DNA of 64,000 nt. Source: Pseudomonas sp. S31 (GTDB taxonomy: Bacteria; Pseudomonadota; Gammaproteobacteria; Pseudomonadales; Pseudomonadaceae). The translations under genes were made by a program, and so were the position numbers. Location of the stretch: NCBI RefSeq assembly GCF_016648105.1, contig NZ_JACVVE010000002.1:62001-126000 (forward strand), given 5' to 3'. The notes below the pieces were generated by a model. The model saw only the letters and a list, made by a program, of their open reading frames with translations. It searched no databases and was not told where the DNA came from. Below, one piece after another: positions 57,779 through 64,000 of this stretch. Each line of letters begins with the position of its first letter. Position 1 is the first letter of the stretch.

Positions 57779-58881
57779 TGGTCCGACTCAAGCGTCTGCT
57801 CACCCCGTTCATCGCTGCCACCCTGTTCACCGGTGCCCTGCAGGTTCACGCCGAGCAGCGCACCCTGCGTGTGTATAACTGGTTCGATTACATCACCCCG
57901 CAGACCTTGACCGACTTCCAGAAGGACAGCGGCGTCAAACTGATCTATGACATCTTCGACACCAACGAAGCCCTTGAAGCCAAGCTGCTGACCGGCAACT
58001 CCGGCTACGACGTGGTGGTGCCGTCCAACGTGTTCCTCGCCAAGCAGATCGAGGCCGGGGTGTTCCAGCCGCTGGACCGCAGCAAGCTGCCCAACTGGCA
58101 GCACCTGGACCCGGCCTTGATGAAGCTGATCGAGGCCAACGACCCCGGCAACCGGTTCGCCGTGCCGTACATGTACGGCACCGTGCTGATCGGCTTCAAC
58201 CCGGACAAGGTCAAAGCCGTGCTCGGCGACAAGGCGCCGGTCGACAGCTGGGACCTGATCTTCAAGGAAGAGAACATCGCCAAGCTCAAGCAGTGCGGTG
58301 TGGCGCTGCTCGATTCGCCATCGGAGATCCTGCCGCTGGCCTTGCAGTACCTGGGCCTGCCACCGAACAGCGACAAGCCGGCCGACTACAAGAAGGCCGA
58401 GCAACTGCTGCTGAAGATCCGCCCCTACATCACCTATTTCCATTCCTCGAAGTACATGGCCGACATGGCCAACGGCGACATCTGCGTGGCGGTGGGTTAC
58501 AGCGGCAGCTTCTCGCAGGCGGCAAACCGTGCGCGCGATGCCAAGAACGGCGTGGTGGTGGACATGCGCCTGCCCAAGGAAGGGGCGCCGATCTGGTTCG
58601 ACATGCTGGCGATCCCGAAGAACGCGGCCAACCCGGAGGATGCCCATGCGTTCATCAATTACCTGCTGCGACCGGAGGTGATTGCGCCGATCAGCGACTT
58701 CGTCGGTTATCCGAACCCGAACAAGGACGCCACGGACAAGGTCAGCCCGGCGATTCGCAACAACCCGAACCTGTACCCCACGGCCGAGGCGATGGCCAAG
58801 CTCTACACCCTCAAGCCGTTGGCGCGTGAGGCAGAGCGGGCGCGGACCAGGGCCTGGACCCGGATCAAGTCCGGGACCTGA
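57778..58881 (+). CDS. Polyamine ABC transporter substrate-binding protein (PotF/SpuD-like)
   Basis: Periplasmic binding protein, 367 aa, with signal peptide ending about residue 25 (QVHA-EQ). LRVYNWFDYITPQTLTDFQKDSG is the classic start of PotD/PotF/SpuD, and YMYGTVLIGFNPDKVKAVLG and VAVGYSGSF line the ligand cleft. It should bind putrescine, spermidine or acetylated forms. No permease or ATPase gene follows, so it relies on a transporter encoded elsewhere. Coupled to the amidohydrolase. Confidence 0.92.
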   Translation: MVRLKRLLTPFIAATLFTGALQVHAEQRTLRVYNWFDYITPQTLTDFQKDSGVKLIYDIFDTNEALEAKLLTGNSGYDVVVPSNVFLAKQIEAGVFQPLDRSKLPNWQHLDPALMKLIEANDPGNRFAVPYMYGTVLIGFNPDKVKAVLGDKAPVDSWDLIFKEENIAKLKQCGVALLDSPSEILPLALQYLGLPPNSDKPADYKKAEQLLLKIRPYITYFHSSKYMADMANGDICVAVGYSGSFSQAANRARDAKNGVVVDMRLPKEGAPIWFDMLAIPKNAANPEDAHAFINYLLRPEVIAPISDFVGYPNPNKDATDKVSPAIRNNPNLYPTAEAMAKLYTLKPLAREAERARTRAWTRIKSGT

Positions 58882-58883
58882 GT

Positions 58884-58957
58884 CGCCTGCTTCGCGGGAC
58901 AAGCCCGCTCCTACAGGTAATGCGCTACCCCTGTAGGAGCGGGCTTGTCCCGCGAAG
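58884..58957. repeat. REP pair overlapping the 3' end of mocR
   Basis: gcctgcttcgcgggacaag, ccgctcctacagg and their inverse. The right copy lies inside the mocR reading frame and encodes its last residues. Confidence 0.9.
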
Positions 58958-60484
58958 AGCCCGCCAAGCCTTGCGCAACTTCATCATCGCCTCGGCAATC
59001 TCCCCTTCCGGCACCGCCGCAAACCCCAGCACCAACCCCGCACGCTTATCCACAGGCACGTCACTGTCCGGCAACCAGTAACCGCTCAACGGTGACATCT
59101 CCACCCCCACCTCCTCCGCCCGGGCCACCAGTTCCTGCTCCCGCGCGAAGTTATCCACATCCACCTTCACATGCAGCCCCGCCGCGACTTCCGGCATTGG
59201 CCCCAACCCGGCAATATCCACAGGCCACCCCGCCTTGAGCACGTTGCGCCGGCTCAACGCCGCCTTGCGCATCCGCCGTATGTGCCGCTGGAAATGCCCC
59301 TGCGCCATGAACTCAGCCATCACGCACTGGCTGCCGACTTCCGAATGGCGCACCGCCAGCGCCCGCCCCTGGCTGAACGCCGGCACCAGCCGTGGTGGCA
59401 GCACCAGGTAGCCCAGGCGCAAGGCCGGAAAGGCGATCTTGCCGAAGGTACCGACGTACAGCACACGCCCCGACCGGTCCAGCGCGGCCAGGGGTGAAAG
59501 CGGCGCACCGCTGTAGCGGTACTCGCCATCGTAGTCGTCCTCGATGATCCAGCCATTGCTGCGCTCGGCCCAGGCCAGCAGTTCCAGGCGCCGGGCCAGG
59601 CTCATGGTCACTCCGGTGGGGTACTGATGGGCGGGCGTGACGTAGGCGAGCCGGCAATCGGCCACCTGCGCAAGACGGTTGCAGTCCATGCCGTCCTGAT
59701 CCACCGCCACGCCCACCACCTTGGCACCCGCCAGGGCGAAGGCATGGCCGGCTGCGCGGTAGCCGGGGTTTTCCACAGCCACCGCGTCACCAGCCTGCAA
59801 CAGTAACTGTGCACAAAGGCTGATGGCCTGCTGCGCACCACTGGTGATCACAATTTGTTCAGCGGTGCAGCCCAGGCCACGCGAACGGCGCAGGTAGGCG
59901 GCGATCAATTCGCGCAACACCGGCTCACCTGCCGGATCGCCATAACCGAGCTGCGCAGGATCGGGGTTGCGCCAAAAACCCGCCTGCAGCTTGGCCCAGA
60001 CGTCGAACGGGAACAAATCGAACGCCGGGATTCCGACGCGAAAAGCCCGCGGCGCACTCGTTTTCGGGGGCGCCAGATGGTGCTTTTTCAGGCGTAGCAA
60101 CGGCTCGCTGATTCGCTCTTCGCTGGATGGATCACCAGTACCCTCTACGCAAAATGTGGATAAGTCTGTTGATAACCTACGGGATAACCCTGTGGACAGT
60201 TGTGTGGATAGTTTTTCCAGCCGGGTCACATAGGTGCCATCCCCTACCCGGCTTTCGATGTAGCCCTCGGCATACAATTGGTCGTACGCGCGCACCACGC
60301 TGTTGCGCGACAACGCCAGCCTGTTCGCCAGGTCACGGGTCGCCGGCAACCGCGTGCCACTGCTCAAGCGACCGTCCAGCACCCTTGCGCGCAGGGCCTG
60401 GTACAGCTGTTGGCTGAGCCCACGATGGCGGTCGAGGACGATTCCGGCAGGATCGAAAGGCAATACGAGGGGGCGCTCGCTCAT
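58925..60484 (-). CDS. MocR-type GntR/aminotransferase regulator
   Basis: MocR regulator, 519 aa. N-terminal GntR winged helix (about 20-90, LSQQLYQALRARVLDGRLSSG...LALSRNSVVRAYDQL), a linker (about 92-112) made of LST-containing repeats, and an aminotransferase I-like domain (about 145-510) with EDDYDGEYRYSG and the PLP-Lys loop YVGTFGKIAFPALRLGY. It binds PLP, possibly with an amine. Divergent from the paiB-like gene with 90 bp between starts, so it probably controls it. The C-terminal RGTSPLLQG is encoded by a REP. Confidence 0.92.
   Translation of the reverse strand: MSERPLVLPFDPAGIVLDRHRGLSQQLYQALRARVLDGRLSSGTRLPATRDLANRLALSRNSVVRAYDQLYAEGYIESRVGDGTYVTRLEKLSTQLSTGLSRRLSTDLSTFCVEGTGDPSSEERISEPLLRLKKHHLAPPKTSAPRAFRVGIPAFDLFPFDVWAKLQAGFWRNPDPAQLGYGDPAGEPVLRELIAAYLRRSRGLGCTAEQIVITSGAQQAISLCAQLLLQAGDAVAVENPGYRAAGHAFALAGAKVVGVAVDQDGMDCNRLAQVADCRLAYVTPAHQYPTGVTMSLARRLELLAWAERSNGWIIEDDYDGEYRYSGAPLSPLAALDRSGRVLYVGTFGKIAFPALRLGYLVLPPRLVPAFSQGRALAVRHSEVGSQCVMAEFMAQGHFQRHIRRMRKAALSRRNVLKAGWPVDIAGLGPMPEVAAGLHVKVDVDNFAREQELVARAEEVGVEMSPLSGYWLPDSDVPVDKRAGLVLGFAAVPEGEIAEAMMKLRKAWRALRGTSPLLQG
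60155..60211. repeat. Cluster of DnaA-box-like nonamers in the mocR linker
   Basis: TGTGGATAA (60155-60163, exact), TGTTGATAA (60167-60175), TGTGGACAG (60191-60199), TGTGGATAG (60203-60211). On the coding strand these give repeated LST tripeptides. Exact boxes also occur at 59046-59054 and 59151-59159. Confidence 0.7.
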
Positions 60485-60574
60485 GGCATTGGACCTATGA
60501 AAACAGTCTTTAATGGCTCTTAACCTGAACCAATAGCCTGCCTAGGATGGAGCCATTCGACAAGGAACCTGCGC

Positions 60575-61204
60575 ATGTACAACAGCAAACCCCATCAGGA
60601 ACATGACCTCGAGCGTTTGCACCAGCACATGCAGGGCACGCGCCTGGCAGTGCTGGTCAGCCACGGCGAGCAAGGCCTGCTCGCCACCCATCTGCCCGTT
60701 CTGGTCGAGCCTGGCGAGGGCGAGTTCGGCACCGTCTACGCCCATCTGGCCCGGGCCAATCGCCAGTGGCAGGACCTTGAGCAAGGCGGCCAAGCCCTGC
60801 TGGTGTTCCCCGGCGACGATGCCTACGTCAGCCCCAGCTACTACCCGAGCAAAGCCGACAACCCCAAGGTAGTGCCCACCTGGAACTACCTGGCAGTGCA
60901 TGCCTATGGCCCGGTCGAGGTTATCCACAGCCCCGAGCCCCTGCTCGATATCGTCAGCCGCCTGACCGAGCGCCACGAGCAGAGCCGTGAAGCGCCGTGG
61001 AAAGTCGCCGACGCCCCGCGTGAATACCTCGACGGCATGCTCCGCGCCATCGTCGGCATCCGCCTGCCGATCGCCCGCCTGCAAGGCGCGCGCAAGCTCA
61101 GCCAGAACCGCTCGGCCGAGGACATCGCTGGCGTGCGCGAAGGCCTGGGCGCCAGCCCCGACTACCTGGACAACCAACTTGCGGCGCACATGCGCCAACT
61201 CTGA
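60575..61204 (+). CDS. PaiB-like FMN-binding negative regulator family protein
   Basis: Split-barrel flavin-binding protein, 209 aa, of the PaiB/FMN_bind_2 family (MYNSKPHQEHDLERLHQHM at the start, PTWNYLAVHAYGPVEV and KLSQNRSAED as the signature). B. subtilis PaiB was described as a transcriptional regulator together with PaiA, a polyamine N-acetyltransferase; the following gene here encodes an acetyltransferase too, echoing a paiAB pair. AAGGA lies before the ATG. Target of the divergent MocR (inferred). Confidence 0.88.
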   Translation: MYNSKPHQEHDLERLHQHMQGTRLAVLVSHGEQGLLATHLPVLVEPGEGEFGTVYAHLARANRQWQDLEQGGQALLVFPGDDAYVSPSYYPSKADNPKVVPTWNYLAVHAYGPVEVIHSPEPLLDIVSRLTERHEQSREAPWKVADAPREYLDGMLRAIVGIRLPIARLQGARKLSQNRSAEDIAGVREGLGASPDYLDNQLAAHMRQL

Positions 61205-61215
61205 AGGAAAATCCC

Positions 61216-61662
61216 ATGCCCAGCGTTACCCTGCGCCCTGTCACCGCCCAAGACCATGCCGCCTGGCTCGGCCTCTGGCAGGCCTACCTACGCTTTTATG
61301 AGACCGAACTGGCCGACGAGGTCAGCGCAAGCACCTGGCAACGTCTGCTGGACCCGAGCGAGCCGACCCATTCGGCCCTGGCCTGGGTCGATGGCAAGGC
61401 GGTCGGCATGGTCAACTGGATCTATCATCGTTCCAACTGGAGCATCGAGAATTCCTGTTACCTCCAAGACCTTTATGTAGACAGCACGCAGCGCGGCCTG
61501 GGCATTGGTCGTCAGCTGATCGAGCACGTGTACGCCACCGCCAAGGCCGCTGGCTGCATCAAGGTGCACTGGTTGACCCATGAGACCAACGCCACCGCCA
61601 TCAGCCTGTACCAGCAGGTTGCCGAGCGCCCAGGCTTCATTCAATTTCGCAAAGGGTTGTAG
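61216..61662 (+). CDS. GNAT-family N-acetyltransferase
   Basis: GNAT acetyltransferase, 148 aa. The acetyl-CoA loop is YVDSTQRGLGIGRQLIEHV (Q/RxxGxG/A), with LQDLYV before it and HETNATAISLYQQV after it. Acceptor not known; the PaiB-like gene 11 bp upstream suggests a polyamine or similar amine, but this is only context. AAGGA upstream of the ATG. Operon with its two neighbours. Confidence 0.9.
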   Translation: MPSVTLRPVTAQDHAAWLGLWQAYLRFYETELADEVSASTWQRLLDPSEPTHSALAWVDGKAVGMVNWIYHRSNWSIENSCYLQDLYVDSTQRGLGIGRQLIEHVYATAKAAGCIKVHWLTHETNATAISLYQQVAERPGFIQFRKGL

Positions 61663-61667
61663 GCCAC

Positions 61668-62342
61668 ATGACTGACGCACTGAACTGGAAACCTGCCGCA
61701 GCGCCCAAGGCCGAGCCCATCGACGGCCGCTTCATCCGCCTGGAGAAGCTCGACCCGGCACGCCATGGCGACGACCTGTGGGACGCACTGCAAGGCCCGG
61801 AGTCGGACCCGCTGCTGTGGGACTACCTGCCCTACGGCCCGTTCACCGAGCGCGGCGCCTTCGACCGCTGGCTCGAAGGCAACGCCGCCGGCCTCGACCC
61901 GCTGTACTTCACCGTGATCGACCGCGCCAGCGGCCAGGCCCAGGGCGTTCTCACGCTGATGTCGATCGTGCCGGATCACGGCCGCATCGAAATCGGCCAC
62001 ATCGCCTTCGGCGCCCCCATGCAGCGCACACCCAAGAGCACCGAAGCGGTGTACCTGCTGGCCAAGCTTGGTTTCGAGCTGGGTAATCGGCGCCTGGAGT
62101 GGAAGTGCAACAACGCCAACGCCCGCTCCAAGCGCGCCGCCGAGCGCTTCGGCTTCGTCTTCGAGGGGGTGTTCCGCAAGCACCTGGTGGTCAAGGACCA
62201 CAACCGGGATACGGCGTGGTATTCGATTACCGATGATGAATGGCCGCAGGTGGCGGCGGGGTTCGAGCGGTGGTTGGCCGAGGATAACCAGCAGCAAGGA
62301 GAGCAACGCCTAAACCTGGAAGCTTGCCGATCCTCAGCCTGA
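61668..62342 (+). CDS. RimJ/RimL-like GNAT acetyltransferase
   Basis: GNAT protein of the RimJ/RimL group, 224 aa. IEIGHIAFGAPMQRTPKSTEAVYLLAKLGFELG matches the family's acetyl-CoA region; WKCNNANARSKRAAERFGFVFEGVFRKHLVVKD and the C-terminal YSITDDEWP motif are typical. Substrate unknown. Five bases after the previous gene: third gene of the paiB-like operon. Confidence 0.9.
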   Translation: MTDALNWKPAAAPKAEPIDGRFIRLEKLDPARHGDDLWDALQGPESDPLLWDYLPYGPFTERGAFDRWLEGNAAGLDPLYFTVIDRASGQAQGVLTLMSIVPDHGRIEIGHIAFGAPMQRTPKSTEAVYLLAKLGFELGNRRLEWKCNNANARSKRAAERFGFVFEGVFRKHLVVKDHNRDTAWYSITDDEWPQVAAGFERWLAEDNQQQGEQRLNLEACRSSA

Positions 62343-62362
62343 CAGTGCCCAGGCACCGGCAT

Positions 62363-62641
62363 TCAGATCACTTGCCGCTGGCGCCTGACCACACCCATTT
62401 GCAAGCCAAATGGGCGAAATACCGCATTCAACGACTTGAGTGTCGGATTCCCTTCGCCCTGCTCGATCTGAATGAGCGTTCGTAACGAGACTTTGCACAT
62501 CCGAGCAAATTGAGCTTGCTGCAGATTGGCAACGGTCACCCGCAAATGCCTTACGGCTGCGCCCAGCTCGCAAGTTCCCTGGGCAATCCCGTGCTGCACG
62601 TCATCAATGATCTGGGCACGCTGCTCCGGGGTCAGGCTCAT
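62363..62641 (-). CDS. HipB-like helix-turn-helix protein
   Basis: Small Xre/Cro-type HTH protein, 92 aa. HTH at about 40-65: LQQAQFARMCKVSLRTLIQIEQGEGNPTLKSLNAVFRPFGL, like HipB and HTH_XRE antitoxins. Its ATG overlaps the TGA of the upstream HipA-like gene (ATGA), so the two are coupled, but in the reverse order of the canonical hipB-hipA operon. Probably antitoxin and autorepressor (inferred). Lower G+C than the neighbouring genes. Confidence 0.8.
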   Translation of the reverse strand: MSLTPEQRAQIIDDVQHGIAQGTCELGAAVRHLRVTVANLQQAQFARMCKVSLRTLIQIEQGEGNPTLKSLNAVFRPFGLQMGVVRRQRQVI

Positions 62642-63963
62642 AGTAGCTGCCACGCTTTCAATCGTTTCTCCAACTGACCCAGCGCGATGGCTGGGTGATT
62701 CATAACAGCGTCCGGTAAACCGTACGCGCTCAGCAGATCCGGGAGCGCAATCAATCGACTCGCATCCTCGCGCAAGCGCTCGAAGGCGGCCTGTGGGGTG
62801 ATCAAATCCGCAAGGCTGTCACATGCAGCCTGCCAGTCGATATCCCCCGCACGTTCGATATTTGTAGCCCACTTGGTCGTTCGAGTGACACCTTCAGCAT
62901 CGAGCACCATGGGCGCTAGATCATAGATTGGTGCCAACCTCACGGCATCGTCCGCACGAATCACGGCTATGTTGCGTCCGTGATTGTCCGAGTTACCCAG
63001 AATCTTGTTGATCAGATCTCGACGCAGGTAATCAGCAATGAGTGCTTCACTCTCATTTGCCTGGCCGGCCTGAGCCCAGAGTTTGACAAGCCCTCTGAGC
63101 ACTTCTCCATGATCCATACGGCTACCCGGCAGGGTGGCACCGGCAAGGGAGTAGATGGACTCTACCGCAAGCCGCACCACGCCCTGGTGAGTGACCTTGC
63201 GATCGAACCGATGCATCCACAGGCTGGGCTTGACGCCTTCTTCCAGAGCCATCTCGTCCGTGGCCACGGTCTCCACGCCTAACTGCCTCAGCGCCTTGTA
63301 GTACAGATACTCGGCTCGCAGTATGTCCTGGTCGTTGTTGAGTGCCTGGTTGCGCGCAAATTTGATAAACCAGTGCCGGCTGGCCAGGCTATCTTCCAGC
63401 GCGGCGTCGGGGTAGAGCAAACCATCCTTGCCCTCGGTCATCAGCAGCTTCGGCGCCTCCCCCCCCGCCCCTGTAGCACCACCTATCGCGGCGCCTTGCT
63501 CATAGGCGTACTCCAGAAAGCGCTGGTCGCGGCTGATGACATCCAGCCGGGTGAAGCCCATGGGCTTGGCCGCATCGAGGTGGGTCATGGACTCCTTGAT
63601 ACGCAGATTGCCGATGGGTGCCGGAGTACTTCGGCTCAGCAGGAACAAATCATCGCTGACGCCCTCGGGCTTTTCGCGCCCTATATGCGCCATGAGAAAC
63701 CGCTTTGCGGCTCCAGAAGGAGCAATGTCATGGATGAATGCTGGGGCGGCGGGTAACAGGAAACTGTCGAAATCCACAGGTAGCCGGGCACTCACCGCCT
63801 TGGCGAAGAAATTCTGGTAGGCATCCAGGTTGTGCCTCACATAGGCGGGCTCATAGGCGATGGCGCAGGGGCCGACAAAGCCTTGTTCCGGCTTTGCGAA
63901 ACTGAGCGTCATTACATCCTGCCAGACGCCATCGGCAAATAGCTGGAGGGTCAGTGGATACAT
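62638..63963 (-). CDS. HipA-like Ser/Thr kinase-fold toxin
   Basis: HipA family protein, 441 aa. An N-terminal subdomain (about 1-105) precedes a kinase-like fold: GGATGAGGEAPKLL (about 161-174, the place of the P-loop/Ser loop but without the usual S-x-x-G-x-Q-x-K), FIKFA with Lys201, catalytic GNSDNHGRN (323-331) and YDLAP (347-351, metal-binding Asp348). The catalytic residues look intact. Known HipA toxins phosphorylate glutamyl-tRNA synthetase and cause growth arrest; target here unknown. Base composition drops locally (to about 43% G+C in parts), pointing to transfer. Confidence 0.85.
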   Translation of the reverse strand: MYPLTLQLFADGVWQDVMTLSFAKPEQGFVGPCAIAYEPAYVRHNLDAYQNFFAKAVSARLPVDFDSFLLPAAPAFIHDIAPSGAAKRFLMAHIGREKPEGVSDDLFLLSRSTPAPIGNLRIKESMTHLDAAKPMGFTRLDVISRDQRFLEYAYEQGAAIGGATGAGGEAPKLLMTEGKDGLLYPDAALEDSLASRHWFIKFARNQALNNDQDILRAEYLYYKALRQLGVETVATDEMALEEGVKPSLWMHRFDRKVTHQGVVRLAVESIYSLAGATLPGSRMDHGEVLRGLVKLWAQAGQANESEALIADYLRRDLINKILGNSDNHGRNIAVIRADDAVRLAPIYDLAPMVLDAEGVTRTTKWATNIERAGDIDWQAACDSLADLITPQAAFERLREDASRLIALPDLLSAYGLPDAVMNHPAIALGQLEKRLKAWQLL

Positions 63964-64000
63964 GAGCTACCTGATTCAAATGATGGGGGACACATGCACT

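Overview
This is a GC-rich chromosomal window from a Pseudomonas of the putida group. Gene order matches the conserved Pseudomonas block rpmG-rpmB, radC/coaBC-dut-algC-argB, pyrE/crc, rph/yicC-gmk, rpoZ-spoT-ridA, exbBD-tonB, oxyR-recG, hupN, rubredoxin/rubredoxin reductase, ubiCA, phoBR, pstSCAB-phoU, purEK and aspA. Many intergenic spaces carry the roughly 35-bp REP palindrome with core 'gtaggagcggg...cccgcgaa' that is abundant in P. putida genomes. I found no tRNA, rRNA, CRISPR array, insertion sequence or prophage. Most of the window is core genome; the accessory parts are a polyamine block (13.5-18.3 kb), the MocR/PaiB/GNAT stretch (58.9-62.3 kb) and a HipA-like pair at the right edge.

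Layout: 1-2.1 kb, a truncated aldehyde dehydrogenase, a cupin and ribosomal proteins L33 and L28. 2.5-13.3 kb, a peptide-binding protein and nucleotide, cofactor, arginine and polysaccharide-precursor genes, with the catabolite-repression protein Crc. 13.5-18.3 kb, a gamma-glutamylputrescine block (permease, puuD-like, puuA-like, divergent LysR) lying between gmk and rpoZ. 18.5-30.1 kb, stringent response, TonB energisation, OxyR, RecG and an HDOD protein. 30.1-34.4 kb, HU, rubredoxin and ubiquinone genes. 34.5-48.4 kb, the phosphate regulon (phoBR, a CorC-like protein, an M23 peptidase, a REC protein, phoU-pstBACS), then an MFS transporter. 48.6-55.3 kb, housekeeping genes, purEK and aspA. 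55.5-58.9 kb, an AraC regulator, an acetylpolyamine amidohydrolase and a polyamine-binding protein. 58.9-64 kb, MocR, PaiB, two acetyltransferases and the HipA/HTH pair.

Two regulatory themes link genes across the window. (1) Phosphate: three Pho boxes with 11-bp heptamer periodicity and a -10 exactly 10 bp downstream precede phoB, pstS and, separately, pstC, so PhoB probably controls pstS and pstCAB-phoU from different promoters. (2) Carbon/nitrogen hierarchy: exact or near A-rich Hfq/Crc-type motifs (AANAANAA) lie at the ribosome-binding sites of the cupin and of the acetylpolyamine amidohydrolase, and near matches precede the aldehyde dehydrogenase and the MFS transporter. Since crc is in the same window, polyamine use is probably under catabolite repression.

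Other points of interest: a HipA-like kinase encoded upstream of, not downstream of, its HTH partner; very large extracytoplasmic insertions in PstC and PstA; a cluster of DnaA-box nonamers in and near the mocR gene; a REP element that encodes the MocR C-terminus; and a perfect 50-bp palindrome.
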